Below are positions 46,415 to 55,610 of a stretch of 64,000 bases of DNA, piece by piece. Position 1 is the first letter of the stretch; every line of letters starts with the position of its first letter. The stretch covers positions 248,001 to 312,000 of the forward strand of contig CP053688.1 of NCBI GenBank assembly GCA_013200995.1, read 5' to 3'. The notes beneath the pieces are model-generated. The model had not been told where the DNA came from, did no database searches, and saw nothing but the letters and a program-made list of their open reading frames with translations. The translations under genes and the position numbers were made by a program. The stretch is from Arthrobacter citreus. GTDB lineage: Bacteria > Bacillota > Bacilli > Bacillales > Bacillaceae_G.

Positions 46415-48646
46415 ATGAAAAGTACAGTAAATGAAAATAGTGCTTGGAAAAAGGTGGGTCGTTCGATCTATCAACTTCGATATTTTGTCATAGCAATATT
46501 AGCAGTGATTTCAATTTTTTTAGGTATCTATTCCAAACATTTGCCGGGCATTTTGGATGGGGATGGATTTAGAACACCTGGGGAATATGAAAAAGCTAAG
46601 AATGTATTGGAAAAAGAATTTGAACAATCACCCGACTCACTAATCATAATTCTTGAACGGAAAAAAGGGGTAACCGATGCTAAATTCCAATCTGAAATTG
46701 AACGTGTCGTTAAAGAAGTTCAAAAAGAAAAGAATATAGAACAATTTCATCATCCTCTAAATAATCCAAGTATGAAAAAGAAGAATATCGCTTACTTATC
46801 TTTTTTATACAATGAAAAGGACCATGATCAGCTTGTTAATCTAAATAATAAATTTGCAAAAAAAGTAGAGTCCTTGTCAAATGATTCTGTGAAAATAGGA
46901 ACAACTGGATTTACGATCATAAGTGATGTAATGAATAAAACTAGTCAAAAAGACTTAAAGAAAGCTGAAATGATTGGTGTTCCAATTGCGTTTATTGTAT
47001 TGTTTTTTGCATTTGGAAGTTTAGTTGCATCTGCTATTCCAATTATTATTGGTATGATTAGTATTTTAAGTACTTTTGGTATATTAGCCTTTATTGGAAA
47101 ACATATTGAATTGTCAATCTTTGTATTAAATGTTGCACCGATGATTGGATTAGCACTATCAATCGATTTTGCATTGCTATTCGTAAGTCGTTATAAAACT
47201 GAATTACAGAATCATTCAACGGTTAAGGAAGCGATTAGTGTCACTTTTGCAACAGCCGGCAGAGCGATTATTTTTTCTGGAATTTGTGTGTTTATAGGTT
47301 TATCGGCACTTTATTTCATTAATATTGATTTATTTAGAAGTGTTGCAATCAGTGGCGCAGTTGTAGTTTTAGTCAGTTTATTTTTATCATTAACATTACT
47401 ACCAGCTGTACTTTCAGCCCTTGGTAAAAATATTAATAAAGGTACGCTAAAATCGATTGCGAATCGAAGCCAAGACCAACAACAAGCGGTTTGGAGAAAA
47501 TTTGCAAATTTCGTTATGAAAAGACCAGTCATTATGACTCTAACATCGTTAATCATATTAGGTCTTTTTGTCATTCCAATTAGAGATGTGCACTTAAACA
47601 TACCGACGATTGACGCATTACCGAAGGATGCAGCATCGCGAATTAATTATGAAAAATATCAAAAAGCGTTCCTTCCAGAAGCTCAAAAGCATGGGACAAT
47701 ATCAATCGTATTGGCATCTAAAGATGATTTCTTAAATCAAGATCATTTAAACACCTTAGAAAACATACAGAAAAAACTTGAAAAAGATCAGAATGTTTAT
47801 GAAGTAAAAAGCGTGTTAAATGCAGTTAATTTAAATGCACAGCAAGTATTACCTGCTTTAAAAACTCCTAGTGCTTCAAAAATTCAGCCAGCGATTGATG
47901 CTTATATTAAAAATAATAAAACTTATATACAAGTTTTCCTGAATTCTAATCCAAAATCAGAAAAAGGGAAACAATGGGTACGAGATTTTGAGGATAAATA
48001 TAAAGGTAAAATTGAAGGCCTTAACTATACTGTAGGTGGCCAAGTTAAATTCGAACAAGAATTATTTGATGAGATTACAGATAATATCTTATACGGTTTA
48101 CTTGTCATTATGGTTAGTACTTTCATCATATTAATGATTGCTTTTAGGTCAATTATCATCCCAATCAAAGCAATACTAATGAATGTATTATCATTAAGCG
48201 CAACTTTTGGAATTATTACGTGGCTATTCCAAGGTGGGAATTTTGGATTACCTCAATCTGATATTATGTTGATTTTACCGGTGTTTGTCTTTGGATTAGT
48301 TTTTGGCTTAAGCATGGACTATGAAGTATTTTTAATGTCAAGAATGCAAGAGTTATATTATGAATCTGGAGATAATACTTATTCGACTAGAGAAGGGTTA
48401 GTATCGACGAGTCGTATTATTACGTCTGCAGCGTCCATTATGATCGTTATAACTGGTGCATTCGCTTTTACTGATATGGTACCAGTAAAACAAATGGGAA
48501 TCGGGATCGCAATAGCTATATTCTTGGACGCTACAATCGTTCGCTTAGTCTTAGTTCCAAGTTTAATGCAGTTATTTGGAAAATGGAATTGGTGGTTTCC
48601 TTTTAGGAAAAACAATATCGAAGAACGATCGAAAAAAGTTGTGTAA
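46415..48646 (+). CDS. MMPL-family transporter (RND superfamily)
   Basis: The 743-residue protein has the two-fold RND layout of about twelve helices: one helix, an extracellular loop (residues 45-180), five helices with the GLALSIDFALLFVSRY motif, then the same again with VFGLSMDYEVFLMSRM. The Asp-Tyr pair in each helix is the proton relay of MMPL proteins. It resembles B. subtilis YdfJ. Substrate is likely a lipid or hydrophobic compound but cannot be read. AAGGAGTGG precedes the ATG. Confidence 0.9.
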   Translation: MKSTVNENSAWKKVGRSIYQLRYFVIAILAVISIFLGIYSKHLPGILDGDGFRTPGEYEKAKNVLEKEFEQSPDSLIIILERKKGVTDAKFQSEIERVVKEVQKEKNIEQFHHPLNNPSMKKKNIAYLSFLYNEKDHDQLVNLNNKFAKKVESLSNDSVKIGTTGFTIISDVMNKTSQKDLKKAEMIGVPIAFIVLFFAFGSLVASAIPIIIGMISILSTFGILAFIGKHIELSIFVLNVAPMIGLALSIDFALLFVSRYKTELQNHSTVKEAISVTFATAGRAIIFSGICVFIGLSALYFINIDLFRSVAISGAVVVLVSLFLSLTLLPAVLSALGKNINKGTLKSIANRSQDQQQAVWRKFANFVMKRPVIMTLTSLIILGLFVIPIRDVHLNIPTIDALPKDAASRINYEKYQKAFLPEAQKHGTISIVLASKDDFLNQDHLNTLENIQKKLEKDQNVYEVKSVLNAVNLNAQQVLPALKTPSASKIQPAIDAYIKNNKTYIQVFLNSNPKSEKGKQWVRDFEDKYKGKIEGLNYTVGGQVKFEQELFDEITDNILYGLLVIMVSTFIILMIAFRSIIIPIKAILMNVLSLSATFGIITWLFQGGNFGLPQSDIMLILPVFVFGLVFGLSMDYEVFLMSRMQELYYESGDNTYSTREGLVSTSRIITSAASIMIVITGAFAFTDMVPVKQMGIGIAIAIFLDATIVRLVLVPSLMQLFGKWNWWFPFRKNNIEERSKKVV

Positions 48647-48659
48647 ATTAAAAAGTAAG

Positions 48660-48693
48660 CTGCTATTCATTTAAAGATGGATAGTAGTTTTTT
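48660..48693 (+). terminator. terminator of MMPL gene
   Basis: CTGCTATTCAT pairs with ATGGATAGTAG with two wobble pairs, followed by T7. Confidence 0.8.
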
Positions 48694-48911
48694 TGTACAG
48701 TAAGAACTCTAAATAGGCAAAGGTGAAGAAAATTCAAGTGGTTTCCAATTTTACATGTCTGTCTTAACCTTAAATCGATTCAGCTGGCGAATTTTCATTA
48801 AATTTATCGGAAGATGTCTATCTGTGTAAAAATTCCCAATTTTTTGAAACCGTAGAAAATAAGTGGTCAAATTTGGTAAACTATAATTATGGAAAGAGGG
48901 GAGAAGTAAAA

Positions 48912-49547
48912 ATGTTAAAAAGATCTTTTAGAGCAATTTTAATAAGCTGTCTTGTATTAACGATCAGCTTATTAGCAGCATGTGGTAACAATAATGATAA
49001 AACTGCAAAAGGGAAAAAGCACGTGAAAAACCCAATTGCAACAATAACTGTAAAGGATTATGGTGTCATTAAAGCTGAATTATATCCTAATATTGCACCT
49101 AATACAGTAGATAATTTCATTTCATTAGCAAACAAAGGGTTTTATAATGGTTTAACATTCCATCGAGTTGTTAGAGATTTTGTCATTCAAGGTGGAGATC
49201 CAGAGGGAACTGGTAACGGTGGTCCAGGATATACTATAAAAGGGGAATTTACATCAAACGGTTTTAAAAATAATTTAAAACATACAACAGGTGTATTATC
49301 AATGGCAAGAACTAGCGACCCTAATAGTGCTGGTAGCCAATTTTTCATTATGTCTAATGATACACCAGACCTTGATGGACAATATGCATCATTTGGTAAA
49401 GTAATTGAAGGAATCGATATTGTTAAAAAAATCGATGAAGTTGAAGTAGATTCAATGGAAAAACCTGTAACTCCTGTAGTAATCGAATCAATTAAGGTTG
49501 ATACAAAAGGTGAAAAATATAGTAAACCTAAAACTCAAAAAGAATAA
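48912..49547 (+). CDS. Peptidyl-prolyl cis-trans isomerase, cyclophilin lipoprotein
   Basis: The 211-residue protein is a membrane-anchored cyclophilin that assists folding of exported proteins. A lipoprotein signal ends in LLAAC with the lipidated cysteine near residue 24. The cyclophilin domain follows with FHRVVRDFVIQGGDP, MARTSDPNSAGSQFFI and QYASFGKVIEGID. The ATG at 48912 is preceded by AGAGGGGAG, and the longer frame from 48873 is rejected because it lacks a signal start. Secreted cyclophilins are less common in bacilli than PrsA-type foldases. Confidence 0.93.
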   Translation: MLKRSFRAILISCLVLTISLLAACGNNNDKTAKGKKHVKNPIATITVKDYGVIKAELYPNIAPNTVDNFISLANKGFYNGLTFHRVVRDFVIQGGDPEGTGNGGPGYTIKGEFTSNGFKNNLKHTTGVLSMARTSDPNSAGSQFFIMSNDTPDLDGQYASFGKVIEGIDIVKKIDEVEVDSMEKPVTPVVIESIKVDTKGEKYSKPKTQKE

Positions 49548-49572
49548 ACATATGTAATAATTACATAAACGT

Positions 49573-49605
49573 AAAAAACTACTTCCTAAAATGAAGTAGT
49601 TTTTT
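49573..49605. terminator. bidirectional terminator between cyclophilin and yqhL
   Basis: AAAAAACTACTTC pairs with GAAGTAGTTTTTT, between convergent genes. Confidence 0.88.
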
Positions 49606-49624
49606 TATTTACATTAAATGTAGA

Positions 49625-50017
49625 TTATAAGCCTTTTTTTACTTTACCAGACCAAAGCTTGAAGCCGCCTTTAAGTTGGTAAAGCTCCATTACGCCTTGT
49701 TTACGTAAAATACGTGCAGCTTGTCCAGGACGAACGCCCATTTGATCGTATAAATATACTGCCTGATCTCTACGAATTTCTTTTGAACGCGTTTTTAGTT
49801 GTGCGAACGGGATATTACGAGCACCCAATATATGGCCGTTCTTAAAATCTTCTTGATCGCGTAAGTCAATTAGTTGAGCTTTACGTAAGCCAGCACGAAA
49901 TTCTTCCTCAGTTAACGTTTTAATTAAACGTTTTTGGTAGAAATACATTACTGTTGAGTATACAATGATACCTAGTACGACAAAAATTACTGGTAAAAAC
50001 TGATTCAAATTTTTCAT
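49625..50017 (-). CDS. yqhL: Rhodanese-fold membrane protein lacking the catalytic cysteine (YqhL-like)
   Basis: The 130-residue protein has one N-terminal transmembrane helix (FLPVIFVVLGIIVYSTVMYF) and a rhodanese domain with QLIDLRDQEDFKNGHILGA. In the active-site loop, where cysteine begins CxxGxRS, the sequence is YDQMGVRPGQ, so aspartate stands in for the catalytic cysteine. A sulfurtransferase is therefore unlikely; a binding or scaffold role is possible. AAAGGTG is close to the ATG, so the exact start is unsure. Position before lipM matches YqhL. Confidence 0.85.
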   Translation of the reverse strand: MKNLNQFLPVIFVVLGIIVYSTVMYFYQKRLIKTLTEEEFRAGLRKAQLIDLRDQEDFKNGHILGARNIPFAQLKTRSKEIRRDQAVYLYDQMGVRPGQAARILRKQGVMELYQLKGGFKLWSGKVKKGL

Positions 50018-50123
50018 CACCTTTCAATTACCTACTTATCTTATTATAATTCTCTAATAGGATTGTGCAAGAAACTTTCATTAAAAAAGTAAAATTTTAA
50101 ACAAAAAAGAGGAGTTTATCAAC

Positions 50124-50957
50124 ATGGCAAAGACTAAGTGGAACTTTATTAATAGTGGAGTGAAATCTGGTAGCTATAATATGGCACTTGATGAATGCTT
50201 AATTAAATGGCAAAGTGAAGAAGGCTTTCTACCAACTTTACGTTTTTATGAATGGGAAAATCCTACTGTCACAATTGGTTATTTCCAAAAGAATCAAGAA
50301 ATTAGTTTAGATGCATTAAAAAAATACAATGGTGACTTCGTTAGACGACAAACTGGTGGAAGAAGCGTACTACATCATGAAGAACTAACTTACAGTGTAA
50401 TTGTTCCAGAAAGCTATCCTAATATGCCTGTAACGGTAACTGAAGCATATAAAGTAATTTCAATGGGAATTTTGGAAGGGTACAAGCTTCTAGGTCTAGA
50501 TGCATCGTTTTCAGTACCAAAAACTGCTGAAGAAAAAAATCAACTTAAAAACCCAGCAAGTGCAGTATGTTTCGATGCCCCATCTTGGTATGAAGTCGTA
50601 GTGAACGATAAAAAAATTGCTGGAAGTGCTCAAACTAGACAAAAAGGATCAATTCTTCAACACGGATCAATTCCATTAAATATTGATGTTGATATGCTAT
50701 ATGACCTATATATTTTCTCTTCAGATGCAGTAAAAGAGAAAATGAAGAAAAGATTCTTAGATCGTGCAACTTGGATTAATGCAGAAAGTGCAACTCCAAA
50801 AACAATGTCGGATCTATACGAAGCATTTGAAAAAGGCTTTGAAATTGGCTTAGATATTGAGTTAGTTCCATATGAATTAACTGAAGCTCAAGAAAAAGAA
50901 GTTCAAGACCTACTAGCTACAAAGTATAGTACTGAGGAATGGAACTTACGTAAATAA
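50124..50957 (+). CDS. lipM: Octanoyltransferase LipM
   Basis: The enzyme moves octanoyl from acyl carrier protein to the GcvH lipoyl domain, starting lipoate synthesis. The 277-residue protein has RRQTGGRSVLHHEELTYS and the nucleophile C149 in NPASAVCFDAPSWYE, which defines LipM rather than LipB or LplA. AAAGAGGAG precedes the ATG. It fits functionally with the gcv genes at 26-30 kb, whose partner GcvH needs lipoylation. Confidence 0.95.
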   Translation: MAKTKWNFINSGVKSGSYNMALDECLIKWQSEEGFLPTLRFYEWENPTVTIGYFQKNQEISLDALKKYNGDFVRRQTGGRSVLHHEELTYSVIVPESYPNMPVTVTEAYKVISMGILEGYKLLGLDASFSVPKTAEEKNQLKNPASAVCFDAPSWYEVVVNDKKIAGSAQTRQKGSILQHGSIPLNIDVDMLYDLYIFSSDAVKEKMKKRFLDRATWINAESATPKTMSDLYEAFEKGFEIGLDIELVPYELTEAQEKEVQDLLATKYSTEEWNLRK

Positions 50958-50982
50958 TTTTATAAGTAATAGGTAGTTTTGA

Positions 50983-51009
50983 GGAAAGCCTTTTTGGCTT
51001 TCTTTTTTT
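50983..51009 (+). terminator. lipM terminator
   Basis: GAAAGCC (50984-50990) pairs with GGCTTTC (50996-51002), then T7. Confidence 0.8.
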
Positions 51010-51042
51010 GTGTGGGGATTAAAGGAGTAACAAGGTAAAGTT

Positions 51043-51258
51043 GCAAATATAATCAGAGGAGTAATTATCTTTGAAGTGCAAATAAATAAAACAAAGGTGC
51101 AAATAAAAATCTGAGGAACGCAAATAACATTGAAATAAGTGTAAATAAACAATGAAGTGCAAATAAAATCTGATAATCGCAATTAAAAATAGGAAAAATG
51201 CAAATAAAATCCGAGAATCGCAATTAAAAATGATAAAAGTGCAAATAAAATAAAAATA
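51043..51258. repeat. Tandem array of GCAAATAAA units, ~21-bp period
   Basis: GCAAAT or close variants start at 51043, 51078, 51099, 51120, 51141 (GTAAAT), 51159, 51179 (GCAATT), 51200, 51220 (GCAATT) and 51241. Spacing is 18-21 bp after the first copy. From 51159 the units alternate to give two 41-bp dimers. It lies in the 640-bp gap between lipM and splB, where a hairpin ATACCC/GGGTAT at 51258-51278 and nothing else was seen. Confidence 0.75.
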
Positions 51259-51595
51259 TACCCATAGCCTAAGGGTATTCCAGTATGATTCATATTGACC
51301 TTTAAAATTTATTTGAATGGCCGAGATAAGTGTAATTTGAAGAAAAATCGGTTCATTTTAAAGAAAAACATTTAGTTTTACTTCCCGAATTGCAAATCAG
51401 TTAAAAATTACATGTAATGTAGAGTGTTTTCATATGCAATCAGCCATCAAAACAAAAAATAACCCGGAAACCACAAGCTGTGCTCTACAAAAAATAAAAG
51501 AACATCACAATAAGAAATGAACTTCCTACCATTTCCAATGTTTTATTTTTTATTGGGGTCAATACTAAGCAATAACGTGGAGAAGGGGTGATTGG

Positions 51596-52621
51596 ATGAA
51601 ACCTTTTGTACCAAAGCTTGTTTATTTTGAGCCTCAAGCTTTAGAGTATCCTTTAGGTATGGAGTTAAAAGAGAAATTTGAGAAAATGGGGCTAGATATT
51701 AGAGAAACGACTTCCCATAATCAAATTCGTAATTTACCGGGTGAGAATGATATAGAAAAGTATCGTATTGCAAAATCAACTTTAGTTGTTGGATTACGTA
51801 AAACATTAAAATTTGAGACTTCTAAACCTTCTGCGGAGTATGCTATTCCTCTTGCTACAGGTTGTATGGGACATTGTCATTATTGTTATTTACAAACTAC
51901 TCTTGGTTCAAAGCCGTATATTAGGGTTTATGTTAATTTAGAGGATATTTTCGCACAAGCAGAAAAATATATGAAGGAGCGGGAGCCTGAGATTACAAGG
52001 TTTGAGGCAGCGTGTACTTCGGATATTGTAGGGATTGATTATTTAACTCACTCGCTTAAGAAAACAATTGAATTTATTGGACAAACTGAGTTTGGTCGTT
52101 TACGATTTGTAACGAAATTTCCACATGTTGATCATTTACTCGATGCAAAGCATAATGGGAAAACAACATTTAGATTTAGTATAAATTCTAGGTATGTTAT
52201 TAAAAATTTTGAACCTGGTACGGGTTCATTTGATGAGAGAATAGAAGCTGCGAAAAAAGTTGCGCATGCAGGTTATCCATTTGGTTTTATAGTGGCACCT
52301 ATTTATATGCATGATGAGTGGGAAGAAGGCTATGAAGAGCTTTTTATTCGGTTGAAGGATGCATTAGGTGAATTGGCAGATGAGAAAATGACGTTTGAGC
52401 TAATTCAGCATCGTTTTACTAAGCCTGCAAAAAAAGTGATTTTAGAGAGGTATCCTAATACGAAGCTTGAGATGGATGAAGAGAAAAGGAAATATAAATG
52501 GGGGAAATATGGAATTGGAAAATATGTTTATCAAAAGGAAGAGGCGGCTTCAATTGAAGAAACGATCTCGAGCTATATAAATAAATATTTTCCAAATGGA
52601 GAAATTCAATATTTTACTTAA
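51596..52621 (+). CDS. splB: Spore photoproduct lyase
   Basis: The radical SAM enzyme reverses the 5-thyminyl-5,6-dihydrothymine photoproduct in germinating spore DNA. The 341-residue protein has the 4Fe-4S motif CMGHCHYC (C90, C94, C97), the conserved C140 in EAACTSDIVGID that donates a hydrogen atom, and the C-terminal KWGKYGIGKYVYQK. GGAGAAGGGG precedes the ATG. Expression late in sporulation under sigma G is expected from the family; I did not find a clear promoter. Confidence 0.95.
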   Translation: MKPFVPKLVYFEPQALEYPLGMELKEKFEKMGLDIRETTSHNQIRNLPGENDIEKYRIAKSTLVVGLRKTLKFETSKPSAEYAIPLATGCMGHCHYCYLQTTLGSKPYIRVYVNLEDIFAQAEKYMKEREPEITRFEAACTSDIVGIDYLTHSLKKTIEFIGQTEFGRLRFVTKFPHVDHLLDAKHNGKTTFRFSINSRYVIKNFEPGTGSFDERIEAAKKVAHAGYPFGFIVAPIYMHDEWEEGYEELFIRLKDALGELADEKMTFELIQHRFTKPAKKVILERYPNTKLEMDEEKRKYKWGKYGIGKYVYQKEEAASIEETISSYINKYFPNGEIQYFT

Positions 52622-52623
52622 AT

Positions 52624-52658
52624 GTGTATCTAATTAATAGGTACACTCTTTTTATTTT
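52624..52658 (+). terminator. splB terminator
   Basis: GTGTATCT pairs with AGGTACAC around AATTAAT, followed by CTCTTTTTATTTTT. Confidence 0.75.
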
Positions 52659-52795
52659 TGACATATTCTTATACAGTAGGACTATCTATCGATTCTAGTT
52701 CATGTTAATTGCTCTTTTGGCATATGTGTTGTATCATTTTAACTGATGCTTATTGTAACGGATAAAAGTTTGAATTACTGTATTGGAGGAAGAAC

Positions 52796-53236
52796 ATGCC
52801 CACACCTAGTATGGAAGATTATATAGAACAAATTTACCTTTTAATTGAAGATAAAGGGTATGCTCGTGTTTCTGATATTGCTGAAGCCTTATCAGTACAC
52901 CCATCGTCGGTGACCAAAATGGTTCAAAAACTTGATAAAGACGAGTATTTAATTTATGAAAAGTATAGAGGACTTATCTTAACGCAAAAAGGTAAAAAAA
53001 TGGGGAAAAAGCTTGTTTATCGTCATGTTTTACTTGAGCAATTCCTACGTATTATTGGTGTTGATGAAAAATTAATCTATCAAGATGTTGAAGGAATGGA
53101 ACACCATATGAGTTGGGAAGCAGTTGATCGAATTGGAGAATTAGTTCAATTCTTTGAAGAAGATAAAGAGCGAATTGAAGCATTAAAATATATCCAAAAA
53201 TCGAATGAAGAACAACAATCAAATTCAAATAATTAA
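52796..53236 (+). CDS. mntR: Manganese-responsive repressor MntR
   Basis: The 146-residue DtxR-family repressor senses Mn(II) and shuts off Mn uptake genes. The expected metal ligands are all present in register with B. subtilis MntR: D8, E11, H77, E99, E102 and H103. The winged helix-turn-helix is at residues 22-65 ([20 protein letters not shown]). TTGGAGGAAG precedes the ATG. The C-terminal tail is Q/N-rich. Its presence fits a Mn-using superoxide dismutase at the left end. Confidence 0.96.
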   Translation: MPTPSMEDYIEQIYLLIEDKGYARVSDIAEALSVHPSSVTKMVQKLDKDEYLIYEKYRGLILTQKGKKMGKKLVYRHVLLEQFLRIIGVDEKLIYQDVEGMEHHMSWEAVDRIGELVQFFEEDKERIEALKYIQKSNEEQQSNSNN

Positions 53237-53270
53237 AAAGACCGTGCTTAGTAGGAAGCACGGTCTTTCT
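53237..53270. terminator. bidirectional terminator between mntR and yqhP
   Basis: AAAGACCGTGCTT pairs with AAGCACGGTCTTT around six bases. The stem overlaps the last codons of yqhP. Confidence 0.9.
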
Positions 53271-53643
53271 TTTTGCCCTTTTCACCTTCAATCACAGTTA
53301 AGTGGCTCGAATCCTTTATTCGTTTTTTTAATAAAGGGCTGGAGGTACTTTTTCTTGAAGTGGGCTTTGATTTGTTCATCGATTTTTTTATCGGACTTGA
53401 TTTTTGTGTGTTATATTTTTTTACCGTTTGTTTTGCAGCCTTTCGATAAGAGTCTTGTTGGCTTCTTTGACTGTTTGAAGAGGTAAAAACTCTATAAATA
53501 AAATAAAGAATTAAAAGGATTAATCCTATAAACAAAAACCTTTGTAATATTTTTGCTGGTTCGTGTATCAACTGAGCAATTAAGCCAAAAAGTGCTAATG
53601 CAATGATTCCATAAAATATTGATGTGTACACTTTTTGATTCAC
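53248..53643 (-). CDS. yqhP: YqhP-like (SA1362 family) membrane protein
   Basis: The 131-residue protein has two transmembrane helices (SIFYGIIALALFGLIAQLI and ILQRFLFIGLILLILYFIYR) then a highly basic, Ser-rich tail of about 75 residues. The GTG start at 53643 follows AGGAGGTG; an earlier GTG overlaps that site. The name rests on position between mntR and yqhQ and on size. Function unknown. Confidence 0.78.
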   Translation of the reverse strand: MNQKVYTSIFYGIIALALFGLIAQLIHEPAKILQRFLFIGLILLILYFIYRVFTSSNSQRSQQDSYRKAAKQTVKKYNTQKSSPIKKSMNKSKPTSRKSTSSPLLKKRIKDSSHLTVIEGEKGKKKDRASY

Positions 53644-53762
53644 TTTAAGCACCTCCTAAGTGAAGAGTAAATTTGTTATTAATTGTATTAGAAAAAATAT
53701 TGTTTCTTATAGTTTATTACATTTTATCCAATAAGTTGATATTTTTTATAAAATTCTGTCAA

Positions 53763-54692
53763 TTATCTGATGTTATTTTTTTCCATGTCCATCAGTCGGT
53801 TAAAAGAGGCGATTGATACTTCAACTTGATCATCAGTAGGTTCTTTTGTCGTTAATAATTGAAGCCATAATCCTGGGTAACCAACCCATCTTAATATTGG
53901 AATGTTTCGAACTTTATTTGTTAATTGTAAAACTTCGAATGATACGCCTATTACAACTGGAATTAATAAAAGTCTATCTACAATCCTTAACCAAAGTGGG
54001 CTTGTTGGAACTAAGAAGTAAATAAACATGCCAACAATTACAGTAAATAGAATGAAACTGCTACCACAACGATAATGTAGTCGTGATTGTGATTGAACGC
54101 CTTCAATTGTTAAAGGTATATTGTTTTCAAATGCGTTAATTACTTTATGTTCGGCACCGTGATACATAAATACTCTTTTAATAAATGGAGTTAACGAAAC
54201 TAAATAAATATAAATTAACAGTAAACCTAGTTTTAAAATACTTTCTATTACGACTTGTTGAAAATCGGTTTCGAATATTGGTTTCAATGTTGCAGCTAGT
54301 AGAACGGGCACAAGTGTGAAAATAACTTTTCCAACTAAAAATGATAAAACGGCAAGTAATGAAAGCCCAAGATAAGTTGCAAGTTTACCTTTTTGTTTTT
54401 CACGTTCAATTGCTATTTTTTCATCATCTTTTGGATCTACACCATATCTATCAGTGGAATAGTTTAAATGCTTAGATCCATTGATGCTTGCTTGAACAAT
54501 CGCGACTACACCACGGACAAATGGAATTTTTTTTAATTTTTGCATTGTCCGATTTATATGTATCGGTTCTTCATAATATTGTATTTCATCATTTGATCTG
54601 CGTATTGCAGAGACTGTATGTGTTTTGCCACCAAACATTACACCCTCAACGATTGCTTGACCCCCATATACTGCTTTATTCTTCTCTCTCAT
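53763..54692 (-). CDS. yqhQ: DUF1385 membrane protein YqhQ
   Basis: The 309-residue protein has the DUF1385 opening VYGGQAIVEGVMFGG, the middle motif MYHGAEHKVINAFE and RCGSSFILF, with four or more membrane helices. The histidines and glutamates of YHGAEHK look like a metal site, but no activity is known. The start ATG has only a weak upstream TTGGTG. It is conserved in sporulating and non-sporulating Firmicutes. Confidence 0.93.
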   Translation of the reverse strand: MREKNKAVYGGQAIVEGVMFGGKTHTVSAIRRSNDEIQYYEEPIHINRTMQKLKKIPFVRGVVAIVQASINGSKHLNYSTDRYGVDPKDDEKIAIEREKQKGKLATYLGLSLLAVLSFLVGKVIFTLVPVLLAATLKPIFETDFQQVVIESILKLGLLLIYIYLVSLTPFIKRVFMYHGAEHKVINAFENNIPLTIEGVQSQSRLHYRCGSSFILFTVIVGMFIYFLVPTSPLWLRIVDRLLLIPVVIGVSFEVLQLTNKVRNIPILRWVGYPGLWLQLLTTKEPTDDQVEVSIASFNRLMDMEKNNIR

Positions 54693-54899
54693 GTTGCACC
54701 AACCTAAACTTGTATTTATCTATTTATATCTATTGTAAATGTAAGCATTATAAAGGTGCAAGTATAAGAAGTAGGAAAATAAAAATAATAATTTAAATAT
54801 TTGTAATTTTCAAATAAATAATCAGAATCACATTAAAAATTTCTTTGTTGGACATAATACAGTAAGATATTTAGCAATGTATGGAAAGGGAAATGTTAG

Positions 54900-55523
54900 A
54901 TGGACATAGGGCATAAAGAGCAAGAAGAGAATAAAGAACAGGAAAAGCAGGGTCAAGATCAAAACCAAGGTCAAGATCAAAACCAGGAACAAAATCAAAA
55001 TCCAAACCAAGACCAAACTCCGGCTGAGAATCAAGTTCAGGGTGGGCAAGGAGAATCTAATGGAAATAAGAATTTTAATAAGATCGTAAGTATTGGCTTT
55101 TTTGGTGGGATATTTTGGTCCACTATTTTATTAGTTCTTAGTTATTTTGATTTTACTCAAATTGGTCCGAATTTTGTTTTAGAAAAAATTAAGCTTGGAA
55201 AATGGGCACATGGTTACATAGAAAACCTCATTTCAATTGTAGGAATCGGAATCATTTCAATTATAATCGCATTTGTATTTTACTTTATTGGTAAAAGGTT
55301 TACTGGTGTTCTTCCGGGAATATTCTTTGGATTAATTCTTTGGGTCATTGTTTTTATCGTGCTCGGTAAAATAGCATTTGATTTAAAAGCAGTTAAGGAT
55401 TATTCATCTGATACAACAGTTACAACTATCTGTGTATTCATTTTATACGGAACATTTATTGGATATTCTGTTTCATTTGCATTTCAAGAACAAAAGACAT
55501 ATTTGCGTGGCTATTCAAAATAG
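54900..55523 (+). CDS. yqhR: YqhR-like membrane protein with Q/N-rich N terminus
   Basis: The 207-residue protein starts with about 55 hydrophilic residues dominated by Q, N, D and E, with repeats of the type QDQNQGQDQNQEQNQNPNQ encoded by near-perfect 18-bp DNA repeats. Four transmembrane helices follow (for example GFFGGIFWSTILLVLSYFDF). Position between yqhQ and aroQ matches YqhR. Function unknown. GGAAAGGG is 11 bases before the ATG. Confidence 0.8.
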   Translation: MDIGHKEQEENKEQEKQGQDQNQGQDQNQEQNQNPNQDQTPAENQVQGGQGESNGNKNFNKIVSIGFFGGIFWSTILLVLSYFDFTQIGPNFVLEKIKLGKWAHGYIENLISIVGIGIISIIIAFVFYFIGKRFTGVLPGIFFGLILWVIVFIVLGKIAFDLKAVKDYSSDTTVTTICVFILYGTFIGYSVSFAFQEQKTYLRGYSK

Positions 55524-55610
55524 TCTGGCCTATGATAAAATAAAGCTTGGGTATTCCAAAATATGCGTTTTTGGGATAAATATGCTGAAATGATGGGTGG
55601 AGACTTTTAA

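Noticed and set aside
50946..51182. 78-codon minus-strand ORF
   Set aside because: It translates the GCAAATAAA repeats and the lipM terminator; the Ile/Phe/Cys-rich product is an artefact of the repeat.
51043..51258. CRISPR array
   Set aside because: The conserved part of each unit is only about nine bases and the period is 21 bp, with no distinct spacers and no cas gene in the window.
53205..53486. Plus-strand ORF across the mntR-yqhP terminator
   Set aside because: It crosses a strong bidirectional terminator and lies antisense to yqhP.
54488..54796. 102-codon plus-strand ORF antisense to yqhQ
   Set aside because: Overlaps the DUF1385 coding region on the opposite strand and lacks any start signal.
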